Below are positions 1 to 9,103 of a stretch of DNA of 64,000 bases, piece after piece (within the stretch, counting starts at the first letter, position 1; each line of letters opens with the position of its first letter). The DNA comes from Rhodanobacter glycinis (GTDB taxonomy: Bacteria > Pseudomonadota > Gammaproteobacteria > Xanthomonadales > Rhodanobacteraceae): the NCBI RefSeq assembly GCF_006438785.1, contig NZ_RCZB01000003.1, forward strand, positions 434,001-498,000, written 5' to 3'. The position numbers were made by a program, and so were the translations under genes. The notes under the pieces are model-generated. The model made no database searches. It saw only the letters and a list, made by a program, of their open reading frames with translations, and was not told the origin of the DNA.

Positions 1-390
1 CCGCGCCCGCAGCAGAGCCGGCAGCACGCCAGATACACTGCGCAAGCTGCCGGTCAAGGCCAGCTCACCCAGAAATTCGCAATCGTCCAGTTTCTCGCGC
101 GGCACCTGGCCGCTGGCGGCAAGAATGCCCAGCGCAATCGCCAGGTCGAAACGGCCACCGTCCTTGGGCAACTCGGCCGGCGCCAGGTTGACGGTGACGC
201 GACGGTTGGGATATTCGAAGGCGGTGTTCTGGATCGCCACACGCACGCGGTCACGCGCCTCGCGCACCGCGGCCTCAGGCAGGCCGACGATGTTCGTGCA
301 CGGCAAGCCGCCGGAAAGATGCACCTCGACGATCACCTGCGGTGCGGTAACTCCTTCCTGAGCGCGGCTGAGGGTAACCGCAAGGCTCAT
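1..390 (-). CDS. comM: YifB/ComM-family Mg-chelatase-like AAA+ ATPase (N-terminal part)
   Basis: The gene runs off the left edge, so only about 130 N-terminal residues are visible. They begin MSLAVTLSRAQEGVTAP and continue with VEVHLSGGLPCTNIVGLPE, the characteristic opening of the ComM/YifB family. In naturally competent bacteria ComM is a hexameric helicase that promotes branch migration during integration of transformed DNA. The Walker motifs lie outside the window. The order comM-ubiK-P-II matches that seen in Pseudomonas. Start ATG is at 388-390 on the minus strand. Confidence 0.9.
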   Translation of the reverse strand, partial: MSLAVTLSRAQEGVTAPQVIVEVHLSGGLPCTNIVGLPEAAVREARDRVRVAIQNTAFEYPNRRVTVNLAPAELPKDGGRFDLAIALGILAASGQVPREKLDDCEFLGELALTGSLRSVSGVLPALLRAR

Positions 391-465
391 TCAGCCAAAG
401 GCCGCTGACGCAGGGAGGACGGGGCGCTGACAGGCACGGACATCGAGCGACTCCATCAACGCTGG

Positions 466-520
466 ATAAATAACCGCCTCCGATCGTTCTCGGGGTGAGG
501 GTGACGGATCGGAGGCGGCT
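466..520 (-). terminator. Rho-independent terminator after ubiK
   Basis: A perfect 12-bp inverted repeat (474-485 with 507-518, CCGCCTCCGATC and its complement) lies just past the ubiK stop. Read on the minus strand the stem is followed by the T-rich run TTATTTATCC, as expected for a terminator of ubiK. Confidence 0.75.
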
Positions 521-539
521 CCCGGGAGATTGGTTGTTG

Positions 540-797
540 CTAGCTCCCGCGGGCAGCTACGGCGGCCTCAAGTTCGGCCACGCGTCGCTCCAATTCGTCG
601 ACCTTGGCGCGGGTACGCGCCAGTACCTGGGACTGGACTTCGAATTCCTCGCGGGTGACCAGGTCGAGGCGGCGCAATCCCTGCGCCAGAACATCCTGGA
701 AGTTGGCTCGCAAATCCTGCTGCGCCTGTGCCAGTCCTGGCGGTACCAACGACACAAGTCGCAGGGCAATCTGATCGATATCCTGCCTATCCATCAT
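540..797 (-). CDS. ubiK: Ubiquinone biosynthesis accessory factor UbiK (YqiC/BMFP family)
   Basis: Short protein of 85 residues with the family pattern: an N-terminal amphipathic segment (DQIALRLVSLVPPGL), the core NFQDVLAQGLRRLDLVTREEF, and a C-terminal coiled coil (VDELERRVAELEAAVAA). UbiK interacts with UbiJ and assists the aerobic ubiquinone biosynthesis complex. Two adjacent ATGs are possible starts (797 and 794). The outer one is preferred because GAGG lies 8 nt upstream of it. The gene sits divergently from the P-II gene. Confidence 0.88.
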   Translation of the reverse strand: MMDRQDIDQIALRLVSLVPPGLAQAQQDLRANFQDVLAQGLRRLDLVTREEFEVQSQVLARTRAKVDELERRVAELEAAVAARGS

Positions 798-825
798 GGA
801 CAGCGCCTCGCACTCGTCGAGGTAA

Positions 826-1329
<504 letters not shown>

Positions 1330-1379
1330 TCTCGCCGCGGCCCGCACCGGCACTCGCCGCAAGCGGCCTGCACAGCGAC

Positions 1380-1388
1380 TTATACACA
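1380..1388 (+). promoter_or_regulatory. DnaA-box-like nonamer upstream of nrdA
   Basis: TTATACACA fits the relaxed DnaA consensus TTWTNCACA and lies 11 nt before the -35 of the nrdA promoter. DnaA control of nrdAB is established in E. coli. A single 9-mer could occur by chance. Confidence 0.4.
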
Positions 1389-1398
1389 AGTTATTGGG

Positions 1399-1427
1399 TT
1401 GACCCTGCCCGAGCTACCCGATATGTT
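1399..1427 (+). promoter_or_regulatory. Sigma70-type promoter of nrdAB
   Basis: TTGACC (1399-1404), a 17-bp spacer and TATGTT (1422-1427) give a near-consensus promoter. The predicted transcription start, about 1434, falls at the 5' edge of the cobalamin riboswitch. Confidence 0.7.
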
Positions 1428-1433
1428 GTGTAC

Positions 1434-1642
1434 GTCGGTGCCCGACCAGATGCGACATCGGTCGGGCTTAAAAGGGAATCCGGTGTGACTCCGGAACTGC
1501 CCCGCAGCGGTAAAGCGGAAACGAACGTCCTCACAAGCACTGGTTCACAGCGGCCGGGAAGCGAGGGCAAGTAGGCGGATCGCAAGATCCCCGTCCGCAA
1601 GTCCGAAGACCTGCCGGCACATCGGGACGAACGTGTCCCGGT
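1434..1642 (+). promoter_or_regulatory. Cobalamin (B12) riboswitch controlling nrdAB
   Basis: The core conserved blocks of the cobalamin aptamer are visible in order: TTAAAAGGGAATCCGGTG, then GACTCCGGAACTGCCCCGC, then AGCGGTAAAGCGG, and near the 3' side AAGTCCGAAGACCTGCC. The outer stem pairs GGTGCC near 1437 with GGCAC near 1616. It is followed by a short hairpin (CGGGAC GAAC GTGTCCCG, 1623-1640) that could belong to the expression platform. The element sits in the 5' leader of nrdA, so it predicts repression of the B12-independent class Ia reductase when adenosylcobalamin is plentiful. Confidence 0.92.
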
Positions 1643-1786
1643 GCGTTAGTGATGGCTTCCGCGGGGAGGCACGTCGCGGGGCAGAGCGCCACATCGCGTC
1701 TGCACTGTGAGTCGTCCCGGAATCCATCGCTTCAGGCCCTGCGCGCGGGAGCAGGTGTTTGATGTCCATGCCGGGAGCCACCAGCC

Positions 1787-4255
1787 ATGCAACCCCTCGA
1801 TACCGCCGAACGCGAGCGCACCATCGCGCGCGTCGATCCACCTGTCGTTTCCGTCCCCGAAACAGCTGCACCTGAAACCGCGTTCGCGCTGACCCCGCCG
1901 CACAATCCCGCCCAGATGCACGTGACCAAGCGCAACGGCGGCCAGGAAACCGTCGACGTCAACAAGATCGTGCGCGCGGTGACCCGCAGCAGCGAAGGCC
2001 TGCATGGCGTCGACCCGCTGCGTGTGGCGCTGAAGACCATCGGCGGCCTGTACGACGGCGCCACCACGCAGGAGCTGGATCAGCTGTCGATCCGCACCGC
2101 CGCCGCATTGACCGCGGAGGAACCCGAGTACGGCCAGCTCGCCGCACGCCTGCTCGGCGCCTACATCGACAAGGAAGTCAGCGGGCAGGAAATCCAGAGC
2201 TTCTCGCAATCGATCGCGCGCGGCACCGAGCTGGGCATCCTCAACGACCGCCTGCGCGACTTCGTTGCCGCCAACGCACGCAAACTCAATGACGCGATCA
2301 ACCCGCTCGCCACGCGTCGCTTCGAATACTTCGGCCTGCGCACGGTGTACGACCGCTATCTGCTGCGTCATCCGCAACAGCGTCTCGTGATCGAGACGCC
2401 ACAGCATTTCTTCATGCGCATCGCCTGCGCGCTCGGTGGCAACGAGATCGGCGAGACGCTTGAACTTTATCGGCTGCTGTCGTCGCTGGAATACATCGCC
2501 AGCTCGCCCACCCTGTTCAATGCCGGCACCTGTCATGAGCAGCTCAGTTCGTGCTATCTGCTCGATTCGCCGGTCGATTCACTGGAATCGATCTACGATA
2601 AGTACGCCGACGTCGCCAAGCTCAGCAAATTTGCGGGCGGCATCGGCCTGGCCTACTCGCGCGTGCGTTCGCGCGGCTCACTGATCAAGGGTACCAACGG
2701 TCATTCCAACGGCCTTCTGCCGTGGCTGAAAACACTGGACGCGTCAGTCGCCGCCGTCAACCAGGGCGGCAAGCGCAAAGGCGCGGCCTGCGTCTATCTG
2801 GAATCGTGGCACGCCGACATCGAGGATTTTCTCGAACTGCGTGACAACACCGGCGACGACGCGCGCCGTGCGCACAACCTCAATATCGCCAACTGGATTC
2901 CCGACGAATTCATGCGCCGGGTAGAAAGCGATGGCGACTGGTCGCTGTTCGATCCGAAGGTCGTGCCGCATTTCGTCGACAGCTGGGGGGAGGCGTTCGA
3001 CGCGGCGTATCGCAAGGCCGAGAGCGATGGCCTTGCCATGAAAACCGTCAAGGCGCGTGAGCTGTACGCGCGCATGATGCGCACGCTGGCGCAGACCGGC
3101 AACGGCTGGATGACGTTCAAAGATCGCTGCAATGCCACCAGCAATCAGACGGCCAAAACCTACAACGTGATCCACCTGTCCAACCTGTGCACCGAAATTC
3201 TCGAAGTGAGCTCGGCCACCGAAACGGCGGTGTGCAATCTCGGCTCGGTGAATCTGGCGCGGCACGTGGTCGATGGTGACTTCGATTTCGAGCAGCTCGC
3301 CGCTACCGTGCGTACCGCGGTGCGCCAGCTCAACCGGGTGATCGACCTCAACTTCTATCCGATCGACACGGCGCGCACCGCCAACATGAAATGGCGCCCG
3401 GTCGGGCTGGGCGTGATGGGCCTGCAGGACGTGTTCTTCAAACTGCGCCTGCCGTTCGATTCAGCCGCGGCGCTGACACTGTCCAGCCGCATCGCCGAGG
3501 AAATCTATTTTCACGCGCTGTCGCAATCGTGCGGGCTGGCCGAAACCGAAGGTGCACATCCGGGTTTCGCGGAAAGCCGCGCGGCGAATGGCGAACTGCA
3601 ATTCGACCATTGGCCGAACGCCACGCCACGCGACGACGCGCGCTGGGACGCATTGCGTGAGCGCATCAAACAGCACGGCCTGCGCAATTCGCTGCTGATC
3701 GCGATCGCGCCGACCGCCACGATCGCCTCGATCGCCGGCTGCTACGAATGCATCGAGCCGCAGGTTTCCAATCTGTTCAAGCGCGAAACGCTGTCTGGCG
3801 ATTTCCTGCAGGTGAATCGCTATCTCGCCGACGAACTGAAGGCGCTCGGGCTTTGGACGTCTGAAATCCGCGATGCGATCAAGCTGGCGGAAGGCTCGAT
3901 CCAGGGCATCAGCGCGATCCCGGAACGCCTGCGCGCTATCTATCGCACAGTGTGGGAGCTGCCGCAGAAGGCGCTGATCGAACTGGCGGCATCTCGTGGT
4001 GCCTACATCGACCAGAGCCAGTCGCTGAACCTGTTCATGGAGAACCCGAACATCGGTCAGCTCAGCTCGATGTACATGTACGCGTGGAAGGCCGGCATCA
4101 AGACCACCTATTACCTGCGCTCGCGTCCGGCTACGAAGATCGCCAAGACCACCGTGTCGGCGGACAGAGCCATGCTCGTCGTGGATCAGGCACAGGCGAA
4201 CGCCGCGGTGTTCTGCTCGCTGGAAAACCCCGAGTACTGCGAGGCCTGCCAGTGA
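1787..4255 (+). CDS. nrdA: Class Ia ribonucleoside-diphosphate reductase, alpha (catalytic) subunit
   Basis: 822 residues. A roughly 45-residue N-terminal extension precedes an ATP-cone (MHVTKRNGGQETVDVNKIV). Catalytic residues are seen: C256 in SSCYLLD, C468 in NLCTEI (thiyl-radical position) and C483 in AVCNLGSVNL. The radical-transfer pair YY is in KTTYYLRS, and the C-terminal redox cysteines are in CEACQ. The enzyme reduces NDPs to dNDPs using the NrdB tyrosyl radical. It is longer than E. coli NrdA (761) because of the N-terminal extension. GGGAG at 1774 supports the ATG. nrdB follows after a repeat-containing spacer, and the riboswitch precedes the gene. Confidence 0.96.
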   Translation: MQPLDTAERERTIARVDPPVVSVPETAAPETAFALTPPHNPAQMHVTKRNGGQETVDVNKIVRAVTRSSEGLHGVDPLRVALKTIGGLYDGATTQELDQLSIRTAAALTAEEPEYGQLAARLLGAYIDKEVSGQEIQSFSQSIARGTELGILNDRLRDFVAANARKLNDAINPLATRRFEYFGLRTVYDRYLLRHPQQRLVIETPQHFFMRIACALGGNEIGETLELYRLLSSLEYIASSPTLFNAGTCHEQLSSCYLLDSPVDSLESIYDKYADVAKLSKFAGGIGLAYSRVRSRGSLIKGTNGHSNGLLPWLKTLDASVAAVNQGGKRKGAACVYLESWHADIEDFLELRDNTGDDARRAHNLNIANWIPDEFMRRVESDGDWSLFDPKVVPHFVDSWGEAFDAAYRKAESDGLAMKTVKARELYARMMRTLAQTGNGWMTFKDRCNATSNQTAKTYNVIHLSNLCTEILEVSSATETAVCNLGSVNLARHVVDGDFDFEQLAATVRTAVRQLNRVIDLNFYPIDTARTANMKWRPVGLGVMGLQDVFFKLRLPFDSAAALTLSSRIAEEIYFHALSQSCGLAETEGAHPGFAESRAANGELQFDHWPNATPRDDARWDALRERIKQHGLRNSLLIAIAPTATIASIAGCYECIEPQVSNLFKRETLSGDFLQVNRYLADELKALGLWTSEIRDAIKLAEGSIQGISAIPERLRAIYRTVWELPQKALIELAASRGAYIDQSQSLNLFMENPNIGQLSSMYMYAWKAGIKTTYYLRSRPATKIAKTTVSADRAMLVVDQAQANAAVFCSLENPEYCEACQ

Positions 4256-4262
4256 CTGGCTG

Positions 4263-4376
4263 CACCCCTCTCCCGTCGGGAAAGGGGTAGGTGTGAGGGT
4301 TCGGACTTGCCAGGCATTCCGTCGGCGCCGAACTCTCATCCGCCCCTTCGGCACCCTCTCCCGGAGGGAGAAGGAA
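4263..4376. repeat. REP-like CCCTCTCCC/GGGAGAG hairpins between nrdA and nrdB
   Basis: Two imperfect hairpins of the type CCCTCTCCC...GGGAGAGG: one near 4263-4288 (ACCCCTCTCCCGTCGGGAAAGGGGT) and one near 4352-4374. Similar elements recur at 22735-22761 and 30192-30218, so this is a dispersed extragenic repeat rather than a gene-specific terminator. It could attenuate nrdB relative to nrdA. Confidence 0.6.
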
Positions 4377-4408
4377 TCAGCCATCCACACTCTTCTGAAG
4401 GAACCTTG

Positions 4409-5434
4409 ATGTCCGCCCAACCGATCCGCAACACCCACATCCTCGATCCTGGCTTCGAGCTGACCCTGCGCCCGATGCGCTACCCCGGCTTTTACGAGAT
4501 GTACCGCAACGCGATCAAGAACACCTGGACGGTCGAGGAGGTGGATTTCTCGATGGACACCCGCGACCTCAGCGCGAAGATGTCCGCCGCCGACCGCCAT
4601 CTGATCCAGCGGCTGGTCGCGTTCTTCGCCACCGGCGATACCATCGTGTCGAACAACCTGGTATTGAACCTGTACCAGCACATCAACGCACCGGAAGCGC
4701 GCATGTACCTGTCGCGCCAGCTGTACGAAGAGGCGCTGCATGTGCAGTTCTACCTGACCCTGCTCGACACCTATATTCCTGATCCGGCCGAGCGTAACGG
4801 CGCATTCGCGGCGATCGAGACGATCCCGTCGATCCGCCAGAAAGGTGCGTTCTGCTTCAAGTGGATCGACTCGATCCAGGATCTTCGTCGGCTGGAAACG
4901 CGCGAGCATCGGCGGCAGTTCCTGCTCAACCTGATCTGCTTCGCCGCCTGCATCGAAGGGCTGTTCTTCTACGCCGCGTTTGCCTACGTCTACTACCTGC
5001 GCTCGCGCGGTCTGCTGCACGGTCTGGCCGCTGGAACCAACTGGGTGTTCCGCGACGAGAGCGGCCACATGGCATTCGCGTTCGAGGTGGTGCGTACCGT
5101 GCGCGAGCAGGAGCCGGAATTGTTCGACGATGAGATGCGCGCGCAGATCGAGGAAATGATGGAAGACGCGATCGCCTGCGAAACCCAGTTCGCCGAAGAC
5201 GTGCTCTCCGGTGGCGTGGTCGGCCTGTCGGTGAAGGACATGCGCCAGTACCTCGAATACTGTGCGGACCAGCGCTTCGCCCAGCTCGACATGCCGAAAA
5301 AATACGGCGTGAAGAACCCGTTTGACTTCATGGATCTGCAGGACGTGCAAGAGGTCGCCAACTTCTTCGAGCGCCGCGTGTCGGCGTATCAGGTCGGCGT
5401 GCAGGGCGAGGTCGCGTTCGACATGGCGTTCTGA
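4409..5434 (+). CDS. nrdB: Class Ia ribonucleotide reductase, beta (radical-generating) subunit
   Basis: 341 residues with the ferritin-like helical core of NrdB. Residues E108, H111 and Y115 in EEALHVQFYLTL align with E. coli E115, H118 and the radical Y122, so the tyrosyl-radical/di-iron site appears intact. Further ligand motifs are FIEGL-like ACIEGLFFYAAF and RDESGHMAFAF. The gene pairs with nrdA in an operon. The start ATG at 4409 follows GAAGGA at 4397; the upstream in-frame extension carries repeat sequence and is not counted. Confidence 0.95.
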   Translation: MSAQPIRNTHILDPGFELTLRPMRYPGFYEMYRNAIKNTWTVEEVDFSMDTRDLSAKMSAADRHLIQRLVAFFATGDTIVSNNLVLNLYQHINAPEARMYLSRQLYEEALHVQFYLTLLDTYIPDPAERNGAFAAIETIPSIRQKGAFCFKWIDSIQDLRRLETREHRRQFLLNLICFAACIEGLFFYAAFAYVYYLRSRGLLHGLAAGTNWVFRDESGHMAFAFEVVRTVREQEPELFDDEMRAQIEEMMEDAIACETQFAEDVLSGGVVGLSVKDMRQYLEYCADQRFAQLDMPKKYGVKNPFDFMDLQDVQEVANFFERRVSAYQVGVQGEVAFDMAF

Positions 5435-5705
5435 CCATCGTGCCCGCGTAGCGATCATTCGATCCAAGCCATTCGCAATTTCCTGCGCTGATTCAACGCG
5501 AATTTTTCGCCGCCCGGGCAGCACCCATGTCATGAAAGGCCATTAGAATTGCCCGCTGATTCGCCTCTGCCGGCCGATGCAGGCCGCACTCGCTGATCGA
5601 ACCGTGGGGAAACCATCGATGATCCGATCCTGCCGGGCGCAATGCCCGCGGGGTTTGCGGCGCGAGGGGGTCGCCCATAACGCCAAACGCATGCAAGGAC
5701 CTTCG
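5435..5705. other. Intergenic leader of the TonB-dependent receptor gene
   Basis: 271 bp without a convincing gene. It contains the GC-rich palindromic stretch GCCGGGCGCAATGCCCGCGG near 5632, and CAAGGACC just before the receptor start. No clear promoter hexamers were identified. Confidence 0.4.
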
Positions 5706-8700
5706 ATGACTACCCCGATTCGCGTGAGATTGCTGCCCTTCGCCATCGCCTCACTGCTGGCTGCCGCCCCGCTGGCCGCCCAGAACGTCACCACCTCCGG
5801 CGTCAACGGCCGCGTGCTGGACGCCGCGGGCCAGCCGGTTGCCGGCGCCACGGTGACGATCGTGCATCAGCCTTCGGGCACCACCAAGTCGGTGGTGACC
5901 GATGGGGATGGCCGCTACACCGCGCAGGGTCTGCGCGTGGGCGGCCCGTTCGAGATCACCGCCAGCAAGAATGGCGTGGCCGCTGCCGAGCAGGACAACG
6001 TGTTCCTGCAGCTGGGCCAGCCCTCGTCGATCAACCTGAGCATGGGCGCCAGTGCCGCCCAGGCCAGCAACCTCGGCGCCGTGACGGTGAGCGCCTCCGC
6101 CCTGGCGCAGACCTTCTCCAGCGAGAACAAGGGCCTGTCGACCAACGTGTCCCAGGACCAGCTCAAGGCCACGCCGCAGGGCAATCGCTCGGTGGACGAC
6201 GTCGCCCGCCTCGACCCGCGCATCACCGTGCTCGACCAGGGCGTGGGCTCGATCTCGGCCAACGGCATGAACAACCGCTACAACAACATCGCGGTGGATG
6301 GCGTGACCCAGGGCGACCCGTTCGGCCTCAACGCCAACGGCCTGCCGTACCAGAAGGCGGCGATCTCGCCCGAGACCATCGCCGAGTACAACATCTCCAC
6401 CGCCACCTATGACGTCACCTCCGACACCGTCGGCGCCGACGTCAACGCGGTGACCAAGTCCGGCACCAACCAGTTCCACGGCTCGGCGTACTACTCGTAC
6501 CGCAATGCCAACCACCTGGTCGGCGACGCCGGCTGGCTGCCGTCGGACAACAAGGGCTACAAGTACAACGGCTACGACAAGGACTCCACCTACGGCGTGA
6601 CCGTGGGCGGCCCGATCATCAAGGACAAGCTGTTCTTCTTCGTCGCCGCCGAGCATGAGAAGACCACCGGCATCGGCGCCGACTCCGCCAATGGCCTGGA
6701 CCAGTCGCTGGGCAACGGCGCCTCGACCAGCGGCAAGGTGTCGCCGGGCGACCTGCAGCAGGTGATCGACACCGCCACGCAGCTGGGCCTGACGCCGGGC
6801 AACTTCGGCGGCGCCACCGGCCTGACCTACGACGACAAGCGCTACCTCGGCAAGATCGACTGGAACATCACCGACAACCATCGCGCCAGCTTCACCTACC
6901 AGAACACCAAGGAGCTGCTGCCGGCCGTGGGCGGCAACAGTCCGAGCAGCGTGGGCCTGTCGAGCTACACCTATACCAAGGAAATCTCGACCAAGAACTA
7001 CGTCGGACACCTGTTCGACGACTGGACCGAGAACTTCTCCACCGAGGCCAAGGTGGGCTACCAGCAGTACGTGCAGGACACCACCGCGCCGTTCCAGCAG
7101 CCGTCGGTGACGGTGAACCTGGCGCCGGACGGCAAGGGTCCGTCAGTGAACCTGGGCGAGGAGCGCTACCGCCACTACAACCACATCGATACCAAGAAGC
7201 TCAGCGTCTTCCTGGCCGGCACCTACTACCTGGGTGACCACACCATCAAGGGCGGTATCGACTACCAGCGCAACAAGATCAACAACCTGTTCGGCCAGGC
7301 CGAGTTCGGCGTGTACACGTTCTGGGGCTTGACCAACTTCGCCGCCGGCAACTACAACAAGTACGAGCTGTACCACCCGGCGCCGGGCTACCAGCTCAAC
7401 GACATCGCCGGCAAGTGGACCTACAGCCAGTACAGCCCGTTCCTCGAGGACACCTGGCAGGTCAACGACCAGCTCTCGCTGCAGTACGGCGTGCGCGTGG
7501 ACATCCCGCACTCCAGCGGCAAGCCGGCCTACAACGCCGGCTTCGAGCAGGCGTTCGGCTACCGCAACGACTACACCGTCGGTTCGAGCAACCGCGTGGT
7601 GGAGCCGCGCGTGAGCTTCAACTACTCGTTCGACTCCGAGTACAAGACCCAGCTGCGCGGCGGCGTCGGCCTGTTCCAGACCTCCCCGCCGACGGTGTGG
7701 ATGACCAACCCGTTCCAGAACAACGGCGTCACCCTGCTCTCGTACACCTCGTTCGACCCGGCCACCGCGCCGTTCAGCCCGGATCCGCTGAACCAGCCGA
7801 TCCCGGCCGGCGGCGGCGCCGGCTCGATCGACACCATCGACAAGAACTTCAAGCTGCCGACGGTGTGGAAGATGAGCCTGGCGCTCGACCGCGAGCTGCC
7901 GTGGTGGGGCCTGGTGGCTTCGGCCGAGTACCAGCACATCCAGGTGCGCGACGGCATCCTGTACCAGGCGGTGAACTTCGGTGCGCCAACCGGCGTGCTG
8001 CCGGACGGTCGCCTGCAATTCTGGGCAACGCCGGGCGAAGCGCCGAAGTCGTCCGACGCGCAGGCCAACCGCAACAAGGCTTTCAGCTCGGCCTCGACCC
8101 TGCTGACCAACACGCACAACGGCAAGTCCGACAGCTTCACACTGGCGGTCACCAAGCCGTTCACCGACGGCTTCTCGGGCACCGCGAGCGTCACGCTGAA
8201 CCATGCCACCGACGTCGATCCGGGCACCGACACCATCGCCTACAACGGCTATGCGCGCGTCGCCCGCCTCAACCCGAACAGCGACGTGTCGGCCACCTCG
8301 AACTACAACACCGCCAGGAGCGTCAAGCTGTCGCTGAACTGGCAGCACAAGTTCTTCGGTGACTACATGTCCCAGGTGTCGATGTTCTACAACGGCCGCA
8401 CCGGCAACCCGTATACCTGGGTGTTCGGCAACGACGTCAATGGCGACAGCATCAGTGGCTGGGATCCGGCCTACATCCCCAGCGCGAACGACCCGAAGGT
8501 GAGCTACGGCAACGCTACGGCGCAGCAGATCCAGCAGTTCCAGGATTTCCTCGCCGGCGACAAGTACCTCAAGGACCATCGCGGGCAGATCGCCTCCCGC
8601 AACGGTGCGCGCACGTCGTGGGTGACCACGCTTGACATGAGCTTCTCGCAGGAAATCCCGGGCCTGTTCAAGGGCAACAAGGGCGAGGTCCGTCTGGACG

Positions 8701-8948
8701 TCTACAACTTCCTCAACCTGCTCGACAAGAACTGGGGCCAGCAGCGCAACACCGGGATCTATCCGACCCGCACGCTGGCCAACTACGGCGGCGTGAACGC
8801 CCAGGGCCAGTACGTCTACTCGTTGCCCACCGACAAGAGCGGCAACTACCAGCCGCAGCAACTGCAGGTGTACGACGGCGGCTTCTACGATCCCAGCCGG
8901 GTGGTTTCGCGCTGGTCGGCGATGCTGACGCTGCGCTACACGTTCTGA
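5706..8948 (+). CDS. TonB-dependent receptor with carboxypeptidase-regulatory-like N-terminus (Oar-like)
   Basis: 1080 residues. A signal peptide (LLPFAIASLLAAAPLAAQ) is followed by a carboxypeptidase-regulatory-like beta-sandwich at about 30-105 (GVNGRVLDAAGQPVAGATVT), then a plug domain with GVTQGDPFGLNANGLPY. A long 22-strand-type barrel ends with aromatic LRYTF. Such Oar/SusC-like receptors import large ligands or help protein secretion across the outer membrane. The substrate cannot be told from the sequence. The ATG at 5706 is chosen because it has GCAAGGACC upstream and starts the signal peptide. It is transcribed alone, with a bidirectional terminator downstream. Confidence 0.9.
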   Translation: MTTPIRVRLLPFAIASLLAAAPLAAQNVTTSGVNGRVLDAAGQPVAGATVTIVHQPSGTTKSVVTDGDGRYTAQGLRVGGPFEITASKNGVAAAEQDNVFLQLGQPSSINLSMGASAAQASNLGAVTVSASALAQTFSSENKGLSTNVSQDQLKATPQGNRSVDDVARLDPRITVLDQGVGSISANGMNNRYNNIAVDGVTQGDPFGLNANGLPYQKAAISPETIAEYNISTATYDVTSDTVGADVNAVTKSGTNQFHGSAYYSYRNANHLVGDAGWLPSDNKGYKYNGYDKDSTYGVTVGGPIIKDKLFFFVAAEHEKTTGIGADSANGLDQSLGNGASTSGKVSPGDLQQVIDTATQLGLTPGNFGGATGLTYDDKRYLGKIDWNITDNHRASFTYQNTKELLPAVGGNSPSSVGLSSYTYTKEISTKNYVGHLFDDWTENFSTEAKVGYQQYVQDTTAPFQQPSVTVNLAPDGKGPSVNLGEERYRHYNHIDTKKLSVFLAGTYYLGDHTIKGGIDYQRNKINNLFGQAEFGVYTFWGLTNFAAGNYNKYELYHPAPGYQLNDIAGKWTYSQYSPFLEDTWQVNDQLSLQYGVRVDIPHSSGKPAYNAGFEQAFGYRNDYTVGSSNRVVEPRVSFNYSFDSEYKTQLRGGVGLFQTSPPTVWMTNPFQNNGVTLLSYTSFDPATAPFSPDPLNQPIPAGGGAGSIDTIDKNFKLPTVWKMSLALDRELPWWGLVASAEYQHIQVRDGILYQAVNFGAPTGVLPDGRLQFWATPGEAPKSSDAQANRNKAFSSASTLLTNTHNGKSDSFTLAVTKPFTDGFSGTASVTLNHATDVDPGTDTIAYNGYARVARLNPNSDVSATSNYNTARSVKLSLNWQHKFFGDYMSQVSMFYNGRTGNPYTWVFGNDVNGDSISGWDPAYIPSANDPKVSYGNATAQQIQQFQDFLAGDKYLKDHRGQIASRNGARTSWVTTLDMSFSQEIPGLFKGNKGEVRLDVYNFLNLLDKNWGQQRNTGIYPTRTLANYGGVNAQGQYVYSLPTDKSGNYQPQQLQVYDGGFYDPSRVVSRWSAMLTLRYTF

Positions 8949-9038
8949 TCGCGCCGTTCAGCCGGTGCGGTGCGTAAAAAGCCGGCGCTTATCTGTCCAG
9001 CCGTTCCGTCTGTCCGTCGATTTCCAAGATCGATACTC

Positions 9039-9065
9039 GAGCCCCTGATCGGACATCAGGGGCTC
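9039..9065. terminator. Bidirectional terminator between convergent genes
   Basis: Perfect 11-bp stem GAGCCCCTGAT (9039-9049) and ATCAGGGGCTC (9055-9065) with a 5-nt loop. It separates the TonB receptor gene from the leftward outer-membrane protein gene. Confidence 0.8.
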
Positions 9066-9103
9066 TTGTACCGGTGCCTGGCCGAAGATCCCGACGGATA
9101 CCG

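Noticed and set aside
5751..7010. Long antisense reading frames opposite large genes (also at 3461-5533, 7143-8861, 29818-32298, 43261-45756)
   Set aside because: They mirror the codon structure of clear genes in GC-rich DNA, have Arg/His/Val-rich low-complexity products, and lack ribosome-binding sites.
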